Of a DNA stretch of 64,000 bases, positions 8,242-17,453 are shown piece after piece. The notes under the pieces were generated by a model. That model made no database searches. It was not told the DNA's origin and saw nothing but the letters and a program-made list of their open reading frames with translations. The stretch comes from Bradyrhizobium septentrionale (GTDB lineage: Bacteria > Pseudomonadota > Alphaproteobacteria > Rhizobiales > Xanthobacteraceae). A program made the translations under genes and the position numbers. Where the stretch lies: contig NZ_CP088285.1 of NCBI RefSeq assembly GCF_011516645.4, positions 8,264,501 to 8,328,500 of the forward strand, read 5' to 3'. Position 1 is the stretch's first letter. Each line of letters begins with the position of its first letter.

Positions 8242-9366
8242 TCAAGCGGCTTTGCCGTCCATCGCCAGTTCCTTGGCCGGATACGAAACCGGGGCGTTGA
8301 CCAGCCCCTGCGCAAACGACGTCGCATCGGCCCATTCCGAGGCTGCGGCGGTGGTGAAAGCACCCGCCACGATGGTGCTGAGCGCCGCTTCAGCCGATTC
8401 AAGCTTCGCCAGCACGCCCTGCAGTTCGCCCTGGAACACGGTCCAGCTGGTGCGGAAGTCGGACAGCGCGTTGCTGGCGTCGGTGATGTACTGGATCGCC
8501 TGGCTCGAGGCGGAGCCCAACCCCTGCAGGGCGACCATCTGGCGCTTGTCGTCGTCCAGCTCCTTCTGGTCCTGGGCGATCTCGTCGAATTGTTTGTTGA
8601 TCTTGCTCTGCATGACGCCCCACGTCACGGCGCCGCCGACGACCAGCAAGCCGCCGGTGCCGGCAACAAGGAGGCTGGCGCCGCCCGTTTCAGGCGCGAG
8701 CGCGATACCCACCACCAGGAGAAGCAATCCAATGGCGATGCCGCCAGCGGACGCCGCGATCGCGATATTCTCGTTATGAATGGTATCGTTGAGCACCTTG
8801 ATCGCTTCGTTCATCTTGCTGATGTCGGCGCTCAGATCCGCTTCCGCCTTCTGAATGCTGACCGCACCCGAGGTCAGGGCGTCGTGCGACGCCTGCATCA
8901 GGTCGCCCCAGTTCTTCATCAGCGTCTGTGTGGTGTTGGCATTGGTGACGATGACCTGCACCGACTGCTCCAGCGCGGCGACCAGCTCATGAACCTGCTT
9001 GACGTACGGGTTGTCGGCGCCTTGTGCGTCCGGGTGTGCGTTAACGATCGACTGGATCGTGCCGGTGATGGCCGAATAGGTCGTGCCGTAGTTGATGACC
9101 TGCACCGGAACGCCGCCGGTGACGCTGGGGCCGATATTGTCGATCCAGTCCTGCGCGTGCGTCTTGGCGACGTCGAGCTTGCTGTTGAGGTCGTCGAACC
9201 AGCTCGGCTTGGGCGACGGCGGCACGAACACCGTGTTCAGGATGCCGTGGCACGCCTGGGTGATCAATGACAAGATCACGAAGGCCGATTGGGTTTGGGT
9301 CTCGAGCTTGGTGGTCGCCGCCAATTTCGGCGCTGCTTTTACTTTCAGTTTTGCTAGTGCCATCAT
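8242..9366 (-). CDS. Alpha-pore-forming-toxin-like protein with long membrane hairpin
   Basis: A 374-residue helical protein. Residues about 200-251 form a strongly hydrophobic double segment ('GIAIGLLLLVVGIALAPETG', then 'GASLLVAGTGGLLVVGGAV'), bracketed by long amphipathic helices; the 'AP.TGGASL' turn is shared with the 6323-7378 protein. This is the layout of two-segment HBL/NHE/Smh-type subunits, in which the hairpin inserts into the target membrane. The start ATG has AGGAGAGAG upstream. There is no signal peptide, so release would need lysis, a dedicated route or inclusion formation. Fold call by pattern; activity inferred. Confidence 0.65.
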   Translation of the reverse strand: MMALAKLKVKAAPKLAATTKLETQTQSAFVILSLITQACHGILNTVFVPPSPKPSWFDDLNSKLDVAKTHAQDWIDNIGPSVTGGVPVQVINYGTTYSAITGTIQSIVNAHPDAQGADNPYVKQVHELVAALEQSVQVIVTNANTTQTLMKNWGDLMQASHDALTSGAVSIQKAEADLSADISKMNEAIKVLNDTIHNENIAIAASAGGIAIGLLLLVVGIALAPETGGASLLVAGTGGLLVVGGAVTWGVMQSKINKQFDEIAQDQKELDDDKRQMVALQGLGSASSQAIQYITDASNALSDFRTSWTVFQGELQGVLAKLESAEAALSTIVAGAFTTAAASEWADATSFAQGLVNAPVSYPAKELAMDGKAA

Positions 9367-9385
9367 GATCTCTCTCCTGCGAGTG

Positions 9386-10444
9386 CTAGGTTGCGATCGG
9401 ATGCTGCGGGTCCAGCGTCACCGGCGGCCCGACCGTGGTCTTGGTCGCCGGTATTGCGATTGCGAACTTGCTGATCGCCTGCCAGTTCGCGTTCGCGATC
9501 GGGATGGTGAAGATGTCGAAATAGGTCGCCGGGTCGGCGCCGGCTTGAAGCGCCTGGATCGCCTGCTGCACCTTGTCGCGCTCGGTGCTCCACATCGTCA
9601 CGATCTGGGGCATCACGTCGACGATGCGTCCGAATGTCAGCTCGAGATTATAGAGCAGCCGCAGCACGAGCTTGGTGCCGGCGGCAGCCTGCGCCTCCTC
9701 GCTCGCCTCGATCTGGAGCTTGGCGATCTGCTGCAAGGTCTCGCCGACCGCGGCGGTCTTGGTGATGATGTCGTAATAGAATTTTCCGACAGTGAAGGCG
9801 GCGGCGGCCATCCCAAGGAAGGAGAAGGATTCGCCGACCCCGGTGGCGACGTTGTAGAGTGTCTTCACCGTGGTCGTGACCACGCTCTGGCCGGTGCTGA
9901 TGTCGCCCGCGGTGATGGAATCCTGGAGCGAGCCGACCAGATCCTCCAGACGCGTGAGCTGCGCGGCGATCTTGACCATCTGCTGCTCTTCGTCCTGCAG
10001 CTCGGCCCACCCCGCATTGATGCTGCTCTCCAGCAACGGCTGGATGTTCTTGAAAGCCTGATAGTGGCCTTGCAGCGCCGTCGCCGCGATGTTCGTTGTG
10101 TCGATCGACTTGTTGAGCTGGCTGAGCAGAACCTCCTTCAGCAACTTGATCCACTGATCGCTTGTGGTGGCCTTGGCGTCGGCCACGCCGGCGAAGGCGC
10201 TGCCATAGTTGCTGAACTGCGTCAGCACCGGTCCCCAGACCGAGGGCTTGTCCTCGATCCATTTCGCACCGGCCTGCCCCAACATGCCGACCCGGTTGCG
10301 CACCGGCGCCAGCCAGTCGGGGTCCTTCACCAGCACGCCGATGGTCGTGCCGCTCGCGCTGATCGAATAGCTGTCGAGCCGCAATATCTCGTTGAACGCC
10401 TGGGCCAGCAGGCTGTTCGCGACGTTGATCGATGGGCTCAGCAT
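9386..10444 (-). CDS. Alpha-PFT-like/Cry6-like helical protein
   Basis: A 352-residue helical protein with a modest hydrophobic segment (residues about 205-227, 'SFSFLGMAAAAFTVGKFYYD') between long helices containing 'ELQDEEQQMVKIAAQLTRLE' and 'TLQQIAKLQIEASEEAQAAA'. It is more distant from the other three but has the same helix-hairpin-helix pattern seen in Cry6Aa, XaxA or MakA-like toxins. The ATG at 10444 lies 2 bp after the stop of the preceding PixA-like gene, so translation is likely coupled. The open frame continues to 10675 but only as a shadow of that gene. No signal peptide. Confidence 0.55.
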   Translation of the reverse strand: MLSPSINVANSLLAQAFNEILRLDSYSISASGTTIGVLVKDPDWLAPVRNRVGMLGQAGAKWIEDKPSVWGPVLTQFSNYGSAFAGVADAKATTSDQWIKLLKEVLLSQLNKSIDTTNIAATALQGHYQAFKNIQPLLESSINAGWAELQDEEQQMVKIAAQLTRLEDLVGSLQDSITAGDISTGQSVVTTTVKTLYNVATGVGESFSFLGMAAAAFTVGKFYYDIITKTAAVGETLQQIAKLQIEASEEAQAAAGTKLVLRLLYNLELTFGRIVDVMPQIVTMWSTERDKVQQAIQALQAGADPATYFDIFTIPIANANWQAISKFAIAIPATKTTVGPPVTLDPQHPIAT

Positions 10445-10446
10445 GG

Positions 10447-10875
10447 TCAGGATATCTTCAGGAATGGATCGAAGGTCATGGCCTTGCCGTCCATGGTCAG
10501 CACGCAGGAATATTGCTGGTTGCCCTTGAAGCCCTGGGCTTCGACCCGGCCGGACCAATAGGTGCCGTCTGGCGTGGTCACCGACTGCGGAACGCAGATC
10601 TTGTCGTTGATCATCTGGCCGGTGAACTGGGTGATGTTCACGTCGCTGGATGGCGACACCCCGACCACGCTCCAATTGAGGACCTGACCGTCCTTGACCG
10701 CGGTGTAGAGCTCCGCCTGCCCTTCGCTGCCCGAGCCCGCGTGCTTGTTGGTGTCGATCATATATACGTTGTCCTGAAGGTTGCCGGAGGCGAGCGCGCC
10801 TTCGACATCCGCCACGATCAACACATCGACTTGACTCAATGCGGCTGCTGCACGCTCTGTTTTATCTGCACTCAC
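10447..10875 (-). CDS. PixA/AidA family inclusion-body protein (copy 2)
   Basis: A 142-residue protein of the PixA/AidA family (inclusion body protein, PF12306 by recollection). It has the characteristic opening 'VDVLIVADVEGALASGNLQD', then 'NVYMIDTNK', 'VKDGQVLNWSVVGVSP', 'WSGRVEAQG' and the C-terminal 'MTFDPFLKI'. PixA forms cytoplasmic inclusions in Xenorhabdus, and AidA of Burkholderia cenocepacia has been linked to nematode killing. The start is GTG at 10875 with GCAGGGAGC upstream. It lies 16 bp after its paralogue and 2 bp before the Cry6-like gene. Confidence 0.85.
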   Translation of the reverse strand: MSADKTERAAAALSQVDVLIVADVEGALASGNLQDNVYMIDTNKHAGSGSEGQAELYTAVKDGQVLNWSVVGVSPSSDVNITQFTGQMINDKICVPQSVTTPDGTYWSGRVEAQGFKGNQQYSCVLTMDGKAMTFDPFLKIS

Positions 10876-10891
10876 GCTGCTGCTCCCTGCG

Positions 10892-11281
10892 TTAGACGAC
10901 CTTGATGGATGAGTTGAGCGTCATTGACCTTCCACCGATCGACAGGGCGATCGTGTAAGAAAGGGACGCGAATTGACCGTGGGATTCGACCCGGCCGGAC
11001 CACACATCCGGGTTGCCCACCTGCGGAGCCGGCTTGCAGACCGATGTGGAGATCATTTGACCGGAGAAGCCGGTGATCGACACCTGGCCCGTGGGGCTGA
11101 CGGGAGTGACGCTCCAGTTCACGACCTGGCCGTCCTGCACGACCGTGTTGAGCGTCGGCGTTCCCTCGTTCCACGAGCCGAGATAGCCGTTGTTGTCAAC
11201 CAGATATGAATTATCGACAGCCGATCCGCTGGAGAGCGCGCCCTCGGTATCAACAACGATCAGTGCGTCGACTGTTCCCAT
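10892..11281 (-). CDS. PixA/AidA family inclusion-body protein (copy 1, first operon gene)
   Basis: A 129-residue paralogue of the next gene: 'VDALIVVDTEGALSSGSAVD', 'NSYLVDNNGYLGSWNEG', 'VQDGQVVNWSVTPVSPTG' and 'VWSGRVESHG' match the PixA/AidA pattern, all beta strands. The family's usual C-terminal 'FDPF' is replaced by 'LNSSIKVV', so the two copies have diverged. I take the ATG at 11281; a TTG at 11296 would add five residues. It is the promoter-proximal gene of the leftward operon. Confidence 0.85.
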   Translation of the reverse strand: MGTVDALIVVDTEGALSSGSAVDNSYLVDNNGYLGSWNEGTPTLNTVVQDGQVVNWSVTPVSPTGQVSITGFSGQMISTSVCKPAPQVGNPDVWSGRVESHGQFASLSYTIALSIGGRSMTLNSSIKVV

Positions 11282-11714
11282 CGCTGTCCGATCCAAAAAT
11301 ACGAGGTGTCGTTAGCGCCTGCGCCAATGGCACCAAAGCACCGTTACAATTTTCGACTTTATTTGTTAGAAAATACTTCTCTAGGTTGTCACACCCTGAG
11401 GTAGTATGCATGCACGGAGGCTGAGCGCAAGAACGATTCTCGTTCAACACGAAAAGTTGGTCATCGACTTCGTGTACACGCTCGATTTAAAATCAAAGCA
11501 ACGCTGCGATAGCAAAACAGAGCGGCGCAGCTCCTTCGCGCGATTTCGATTTGTCGTGCTTCGACCGAGCGATTGCTCCAATCAATTTATAGTTGCTCGT
11601 AATATATTCACACGCTCGCAGCGATGCTCGTGCTACGCTCGCTATGAGCCCGATCATACCAATCGGCTCTTCAAGGGCTCTCGTCAGCCTTCATTCAGCA
11701 GGGAGATCAACATC
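11282..11714. promoter_or_regulatory. Divergent promoter region of the toxin-like island
   Basis: 433 bp between the leftward PixA-first operon and the rightward gene at 11715. It is much more A+T-rich than the flanking genes, especially 11335-11395 (TTTCGACTTTATTTGTTAGA) and 11580-11612 (CAATTTATAGTTGCTCG, TAATATATTC). ACGATTCTCGTTCAACACG and ATCGACTTCGTGTACACG form overlapping imperfect inverted repeats near 11430-11482. No LuxR-type box was recognised with confidence. The base composition fits a transferred regulatory region or an H-NS/MucR-type silenced promoter; that is inference. Confidence 0.5.
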
Positions 11715-12071
11715 ATGGGCTTTTATGGACCGGAACCTTTCGATAGCGCACAGGCCGTTTATGTCTGGACGGGCTTGGGCGCACCGGGATTCTTCTCCGT
11801 CACCGTCAAGGGGAACGCTCCGAATTTCACGTCAGGAATCAAACTCATCCGCGACGAGCAATGGGTCGGTGGTCTCGCCATCAGGGTGATGGGATGGACC
11901 GGTCCGCTCGGCCAAGGCACCAAGCCCTACACGGTGAAGGGGTCTTTCCCGGGATCCTTCCTCAAGGAGATCGTGATTATCGGAAGCAACAAGACCGAAG
12001 TCATCAAGGTGAGCGAAATCCCGTTCACCAACGACGAAGCCTTCGCCAAGAACGCCGACGCGCTGGTGTAA
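11715..12071 (+). CDS. Small beta-rich protein, divergent from toxin-like operon; family not recognised
   Basis: A 118-residue cytoplasmic-type protein without signal peptide. The sequence alternates hydrophobic and polar residues, with many Gly/Thr/aromatics ('AVYVWTGLGAPGFFSVTVKG', 'GGLAIRVMGWTGPLG', 'LKEIVIIGSNKTEVIKVS'), suggesting an all-beta fold such as a lectin-like or carbohydrate-binding sandwich; I do not recognise the family. The ATG at 11715 has AGGGAG 10 bases upstream. Its frame extends upstream to 11406 only through the A+T-rich promoter region. Its position suggests a shared regulator or an accessory role for the toxin-like operon. Confidence 0.65.
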   Translation: MGFYGPEPFDSAQAVYVWTGLGAPGFFSVTVKGNAPNFTSGIKLIRDEQWVGGLAIRVMGWTGPLGQGTKPYTVKGSFPGSFLKEIVIIGSNKTEVIKVSEIPFTNDEAFAKNADALV

Positions 12072-12105
12072 CCGCGCCGCCGACCTGAACCAGGCCTGCG
12101 CCAAC

Positions 12106-12147
12106 TTTGCTGCGCCAGGTCTGCTACGCCAAGTCTGCTGCGCCAAG
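12106..12147. repeat. Three tandem 14-bp repeats after the 11715 gene
   Basis: Units TTTGCTGCGCCAGG, TCTGCTACGCCAAG and TCTGCTGCGCCAAG, preceded by a degenerate partial unit. The array begins 34 bases after the stop codon of the divergent gene. It mirrors the 3x15-bp array at the opposite end of the island in position and size but not in sequence. Confidence 0.85.
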
Positions 12148-12180
12148 TCGTCCGCTTGCCGGACAGCCGCGCCATGCCTA

Positions 12181-12213
12181 CGCTCCCTGCAAAATAAAAT
12201 CATGCAGGGAGCG
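12181..12213 (+). promoter_or_regulatory. Perfect 11-bp hairpin covering the RBS of the orphan tctC-like gene
   Basis: CGCTCCCTGCA (12181-12191) pairs perfectly with TGCAGGGAGCG (12203-12213), leaving an 11-base A-rich loop. The right arm contains AGGGAG, the Shine-Dalgarno sequence of the GTG start at 12219. No U-run follows, so it is not a standard terminator; it could sequester the ribosome binding site or mark the end of the upstream transcript. Confidence 0.6.
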
Positions 12214-12218
12214 AAGTC

Positions 12219-13238
12219 GTGACCAGGGGATTGACCAAGGGATATCTTTCTCGCCGAGGCGTACTTGCGGGGGCTGCGGCCCTTTCGACGGCAGCGATCC
12301 TGCCGCGCGCCAGCCTTGGCGCCGGCGACTGGCGGCCGTCTGAGACGGTTCGGATCATTGTGCCGGCAGCAGCCGGCGGCTCTACGGACGTGATGGGGCG
12401 GCTGCTCGCCGCGCATCTGCAGCCGATCTGGGGCCAGTCGGTGGTCGTCGAGAATCGCTCCGGCGCCGGCGGCACCATCGGCACATCGGAGGTCGCCCGC
12501 GCCAAGGGCGACGGCCACACCATCCTGATCGGCAATCCCGGCCCCAACGCGATCGCCTTCAGCATCTTCAGGAACCTGACCTACAAGGCCGACCAGTTGC
12601 AGGCGGTCTCCAACATGATCCGGATTCCGAACATCGTCTCGGCGCATCCATCGACGGGGCTCAAATCGATCCCCGAATTGATCGCCTATCTGAAGCAGAA
12701 TCCCGACAAGCTGACCTACGGCTCATCCGGCACCGGACAGAGCCCTCACCTCACCGGCGCCTGGTTCCTGCAGCTCACCGGGCTGAAGATGACGCACGTA
12801 CCGTTCCGCGGCGCCGGCCCGGCGCTGCAGGCCGGGCTCGCCGGCGACATCCAGATCCTGTTCGACAATCTGTATCCGTCGCTGCCGCAGGTGCAGGACG
12901 CCAAGCTCAACGGGCTCTGCGTCACGACGCCCGAGCGCAGCGAATCCGCACCCGACCTGCCGACGATGCGCGAGGGCGCGCCGGAGCTGGCAAAATTCGA
13001 CGTCTCGTCCTGGTTCGGCGTGTTCCTGCCGAAGACCGCGCCGGCGCCCGTGCTCGACGAGCTGAACCGGCAGATCAAGGCAATGCTGGAGCGCGACGAC
13101 ATCAAGAAGAATGTCGCCGGCATGGGCGCGCGTGCCGACTACGGCACGCCGCAGCAGTTCTCCGATTTCGTCGATGCGGAAACCAAGAAGTTCGCCGCGA
13201 TCATCGAGAAGGAAGGCTTGCAGATGGAGGTGAAGTGA
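12219..13238 (+). CDS. Tripartite tricarboxylate transporter substrate-binding protein (TctC/Bug), orphan, Tat-type leader
   Basis: A 339-residue Bug-family periplasmic binding protein that delivers carboxylates or related small acids to a TctAB permease. The N-terminus has a twin-arginine motif 'SRRGVLAG' and a hydrophobic stretch ending before 'GAGDW'. Family motifs include 'IIVPAAAGGSTDVMGRLLA', 'NRSGAGGTIGTSEVA', 'YGSSGTGQSPHLTG' and 'VPFRGAGPALQAGLAGDIQ'. No TctA/TctB lies beside it, as is common for Bug expansions in soil bacteria. The GTG start is supported by AGGGAG. Its 3' end overlaps the oppositely oriented zinc-ribbon gene by 38 bp. Confidence 0.92.
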   Translation: MTRGLTKGYLSRRGVLAGAAALSTAAILPRASLGAGDWRPSETVRIIVPAAAGGSTDVMGRLLAAHLQPIWGQSVVVENRSGAGGTIGTSEVARAKGDGHTILIGNPGPNAIAFSIFRNLTYKADQLQAVSNMIRIPNIVSAHPSTGLKSIPELIAYLKQNPDKLTYGSSGTGQSPHLTGAWFLQLTGLKMTHVPFRGAGPALQAGLAGDIQILFDNLYPSLPQVQDAKLNGLCVTTPERSESAPDLPTMREGAPELAKFDVSSWFGVFLPKTAPAPVLDELNRQIKAMLERDDIKKNVAGMGARADYGTPQQFSDFVDAETKKFAAIIEKEGLQMEVK

Positions 13239-13446
13239 GCTGGCTGCCCGGGTGCGGCGCCGGGGTCTTGAACCAGTTGAAGATGAGGAGGACCGCCGCG
13301 GTCAGCCCGACGGCGAGCATCGTCCGAGGCTGGTAGGTACCGAGCCTGCTGATACCGACCTGCAGCTTGCCGCAGCTTGGACAGATATCGACACCCATCG
13401 GCATCTCGCTGCCGCACTGGTTGCATTTGGTCATCTCGAACTTCAT
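13201..13446 (-). CDS. Small zinc-ribbon membrane protein
   Basis: An 81-residue protein with an N-terminal zinc ribbon (two CxxC pairs in 'KCNQCGSEMPMGVDICPSCG') followed by one transmembrane helix ('TMLAVGLTAAVLLIFNWF') and a short Pro/Ser-rich tail. Such proteins are common but mostly uncharacterised; a role in membrane-tethered regulation is only a guess. The ATG at 13446 gives the compact MKFEMTKC start. It converges on the tctC-like gene with overlapping 3' ends. Confidence 0.75.
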   Translation of the reverse strand: MKFEMTKCNQCGSEMPMGVDICPSCGKLQVGISRLGTYQPRTMLAVGLTAAVLLIFNWFKTPAPHPGSQLTSPPSASLPSR

Positions 13447-13603
13447 GGCGGAAAACCCACGGCCTGCACCGCAGGTTTGTCGCAGATCATGCACCTAGGG
13501 TTCAGTACGCGCGGATCGCCCGGCGTCGCTGCGGGGAGCGACAGCGCCGTGGGGCGGATTAGCCCACCGGGTCCCGCGAAGCGCGGCCCGATGACAGGCT
13601 CAG

Positions 13604-13645
13604 GCGTAATCCGCCGCCGCGGTCAGACCTATTGGCGGATTACGC
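13604..13645. repeat. Inverted repeat GCGTAATCCGCC / GGCGGATTACGC
   Basis: A perfect 12-bp inverted repeat with an 18-base spacer, flanked by further degenerate GGCGGATTA/TAGTCCGCC pieces (13554-13658). It resembles intergenic 'TAATCCGCC' elements I recall as frequent in Bradyrhizobium. It occupies most of the space between the zinc-ribbon gene and the small ORF at 13669. Confidence 0.6.
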
Positions 13646-13668
13646 ATCGCTAGTCCGCCCTGCGATTT

Positions 13669-13824
13669 CTACGAAGACTTGTTGATCTTCTTGATCTTGG
13701 CGTCGGTTGCTTCAATCGACATCGCCAGTTCCAGGATCGCCTTCGACAGCAGCTCGATGGCCTCCTTCTGATCCTGCGACTTGGAGGCGCGGAGCGCATA
13801 GTTCCGTGCGGATGAGAGCGACAT
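13669..13824 (-). CDS. Small 51-residue helical protein, not recognised
   Basis: A 51-codon frame from the ATG at 13824 to the TAG at 13669, with a good ribosome site (CGGAGATC, 6-7 bases before the ATG). The product contains 'SLSSARNYALRASKSQDQKE' followed by 'AIELLSKAILELAMSIEATD' and a Lys-rich end ('AKIKKINKS'); it reads as one or two amphipathic helices. It lies just downstream of hppA and its terminator, transcribed in the same direction. Gene status is supported by the ribosome site and codon pattern; function unknown. Confidence 0.6.
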   Translation of the reverse strand: MSLSSARNYALRASKSQDQKEAIELLSKAILELAMSIEATDAKIKKINKSS

Positions 13825-13923
13825 CGATTGATCTCCGTTTTGTTGGCATCTGGTTCTCGGCGGATATCGTTGGCGGATAGCCGATCAATTCGGCAGTACA
13901 CCGAACGAAGTCCCTGCAAAACA

Positions 13924-13953
13924 AGAACCCCGCGGCTCGCACCGCGGGGTTCT
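13924..13953 (-). terminator. Rho-independent terminator of hppA
   Basis: On the minus strand AGAACCCCGCGG, a 6-base loop, CCGCGGGGTTCT, then TGTTTTG: a perfect 12-bp G+C-rich stem followed by a T-rich tract, starting about 23 bases after the hppA stop codon. Confidence 0.85.
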
Positions 13954-13975
13954 GCATTCAATCTGGTTGCGCTGC

Positions 13976-16096
<2,121 letters not shown>

Positions 16097-16314
16097 GTTG
16101 CCTCAGATCCTTGATGTAACCCCCGCGCCTTCTTGTGCCGCTAGGGGGCGGCAGGCGCTTATTTTGCGAGGACAATCCTCCCCAAGAACCGATTGCCTCA
16201 AATCGGGCGCGACCTTGCCAAAATCGTTACCGCTGCGCAACGCCACCTGTGGCCGAAAACGCCGATATCGGCAGCTATTTAGAAGGAGAATCGGCGCCGT
16301 CAGGCGCAGCGGTT

Positions 16315-17316
16315 CTAGAAATGGCTGTAAGACAGCCGCTTCAGCGCCAGTTCCCTGCCCTGTCCGTCAAGGAAGCTTGGCGGCGATGAGCCTGCAATCA
16401 GGCCGCCGATGGCGGTCACCGCGACCTTGGCCTGCCGTGCCTCCCGCACAAAGGCGTCCACGCGATCGCCCGGAACCGCGCACAGGATCTCGTAATCGTC
16501 GCCGCCGGCCACCAGGGTCTCAAACCCGATCGCCTTGCGCGCGAGCAGCCCCGCGGCCGCCGACGATAACGGGATGCTCGGCGCGTTGATCACAGCCGTC
16601 ACACCACTGGCTGCGCAAAGCTTGGCCAGATCGCCGGCGAGACCATCGGAGACGTCCATCGCCGCGCTGGCATGGGTACGGACGGCATTGGCCAATGCGT
16701 TGCGCGGCTGCGGCACACGGTAGCGGGCCGCGAGAAAATCCCGGCCGGCGGCATCGTCCGCCAGATCAGCCGCGACCGGACCGCCCTGGAGCACATCGAG
16801 GCCGAGCGCGGCATCCCCGATCGTGCCGGTCACGAACAGGCGGTCGCCGGCCCTTGCCCCTGCGCGATGCACCATCTTGCCCTGCGGCAGCCGGCCGAAT
16901 GCGGTGATCGAAATCATCAGCGGCCCCGGCGTCGACACCGTGTCGCCGCCGAGCAGCGGGCAGCCGTAATGGGCGGCGTCCTCGCCGATCGCCTGGGCAA
17001 ACGGCTTGAGCCAGGCCTCCTCGGCGCGGCGCAGCGCCAGCGTCAACACGAAGCCCGCCGGCGCAGCGCCCTTGGCCGCGATGTCGGAGAGGTTTACCCG
17101 CAGCGCCTTGCGCGCCAGCGTGTCGGGCGGATCGTCGGCGAGGAAGTGCACGCCCTCGACGATGGCATCGGTGGTGACCACGATGTCCTCGCCGGCCGCC
17201 CGCAGCGCAGCGGCATCATCGTCGAGCCCGAACGCACCCGGATCGCTCGCCAGCGGCTTGAAATAGCGCGCGATGACGGAGTCTTCGCCGGAGGGATTGT
17301 CGTGACGCTCTGTCAT
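16315..17316 (-). CDS. thiL: Thiamine-monophosphate kinase
   Basis: A 333-residue PurM-fold enzyme that phosphorylates thiamine monophosphate to thiamine diphosphate. Visible motifs are 'GLDDDAAAL' and 'VVTTDAIVEGVHF' (Mg/ATP), 'GGDTVSTPGPL', 'MDVSDGLAGDLAKL' and 'LVAGGDDYEILCAVP'. The ATG at 17316 gives the normal N-terminus; the open frame to 17394 runs into repeat B. It lies downstream of ribH-nusB in the order typical of alphaproteobacteria, separated from nusB by a repeat element. Confidence 0.95.
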   Translation of the reverse strand: MTERHDNPSGEDSVIARYFKPLASDPGAFGLDDDAAALRAAGEDIVVTTDAIVEGVHFLADDPPDTLARKALRVNLSDIAAKGAAPAGFVLTLALRRAEEAWLKPFAQAIGEDAAHYGCPLLGGDTVSTPGPLMISITAFGRLPQGKMVHRAGARAGDRLFVTGTIGDAALGLDVLQGGPVAADLADDAAGRDFLAARYRVPQPRNALANAVRTHASAAMDVSDGLAGDLAKLCAASGVTAVINAPSIPLSSAAAGLLARKAIGFETLVAGGDDYEILCAVPGDRVDAFVREARQAKVAVTAIGGLIAGSSPPSFLDGQGRELALKRLSYSHF

Positions 17317-17343
17317 GTCGCGCGCCTTACCCTCAACTGTCAT

Positions 17344-17434
17344 CGCCCGGCTTGACCGGGCGATCCAGTACGCCGCGGAAGCTGTTGTTGCCAATAACCG
17401 CCGCGGCGTACTGGATCACCCGCATGCGCGGGTG
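17344..17434. repeat. Three-hairpin intergenic repeat, family B, copy 1
   Basis: Three consecutive perfect hairpins: CGCCCGG/CCGGGCG (17344-17362), the 16-bp stem ATCCAGTACGCCGCGG/CCGCGGCGTACTGGAT (17363-17378 with 17401-17416, 22-base loop) and CACCCGC/GCGGGTG (17417-17434). A related copy lies at 35190-35282. Inserted between nusB and thiL, it may act as an mRNA processing or attenuation structure. Confidence 0.85.
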
Positions 17435-17453
17435 TTGACGGCGGAGACGTGGT

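Noticed and set aside
6323..11281. Prophage tail or gas-vesicle genes as explanation for the six-gene operon
   Set aside because: No phage structural, holin or gas-vesicle motifs; the hairpin-between-long-helices layout and PixA partners fit a toxin-like set better.
13139..13426. 95-codon minus-strand frame over the end of the orphan tctC-like gene
   Set aside because: It is a frame-shifted shadow of the zinc-ribbon gene at 13201-13446, which has clear CxxC pairs.
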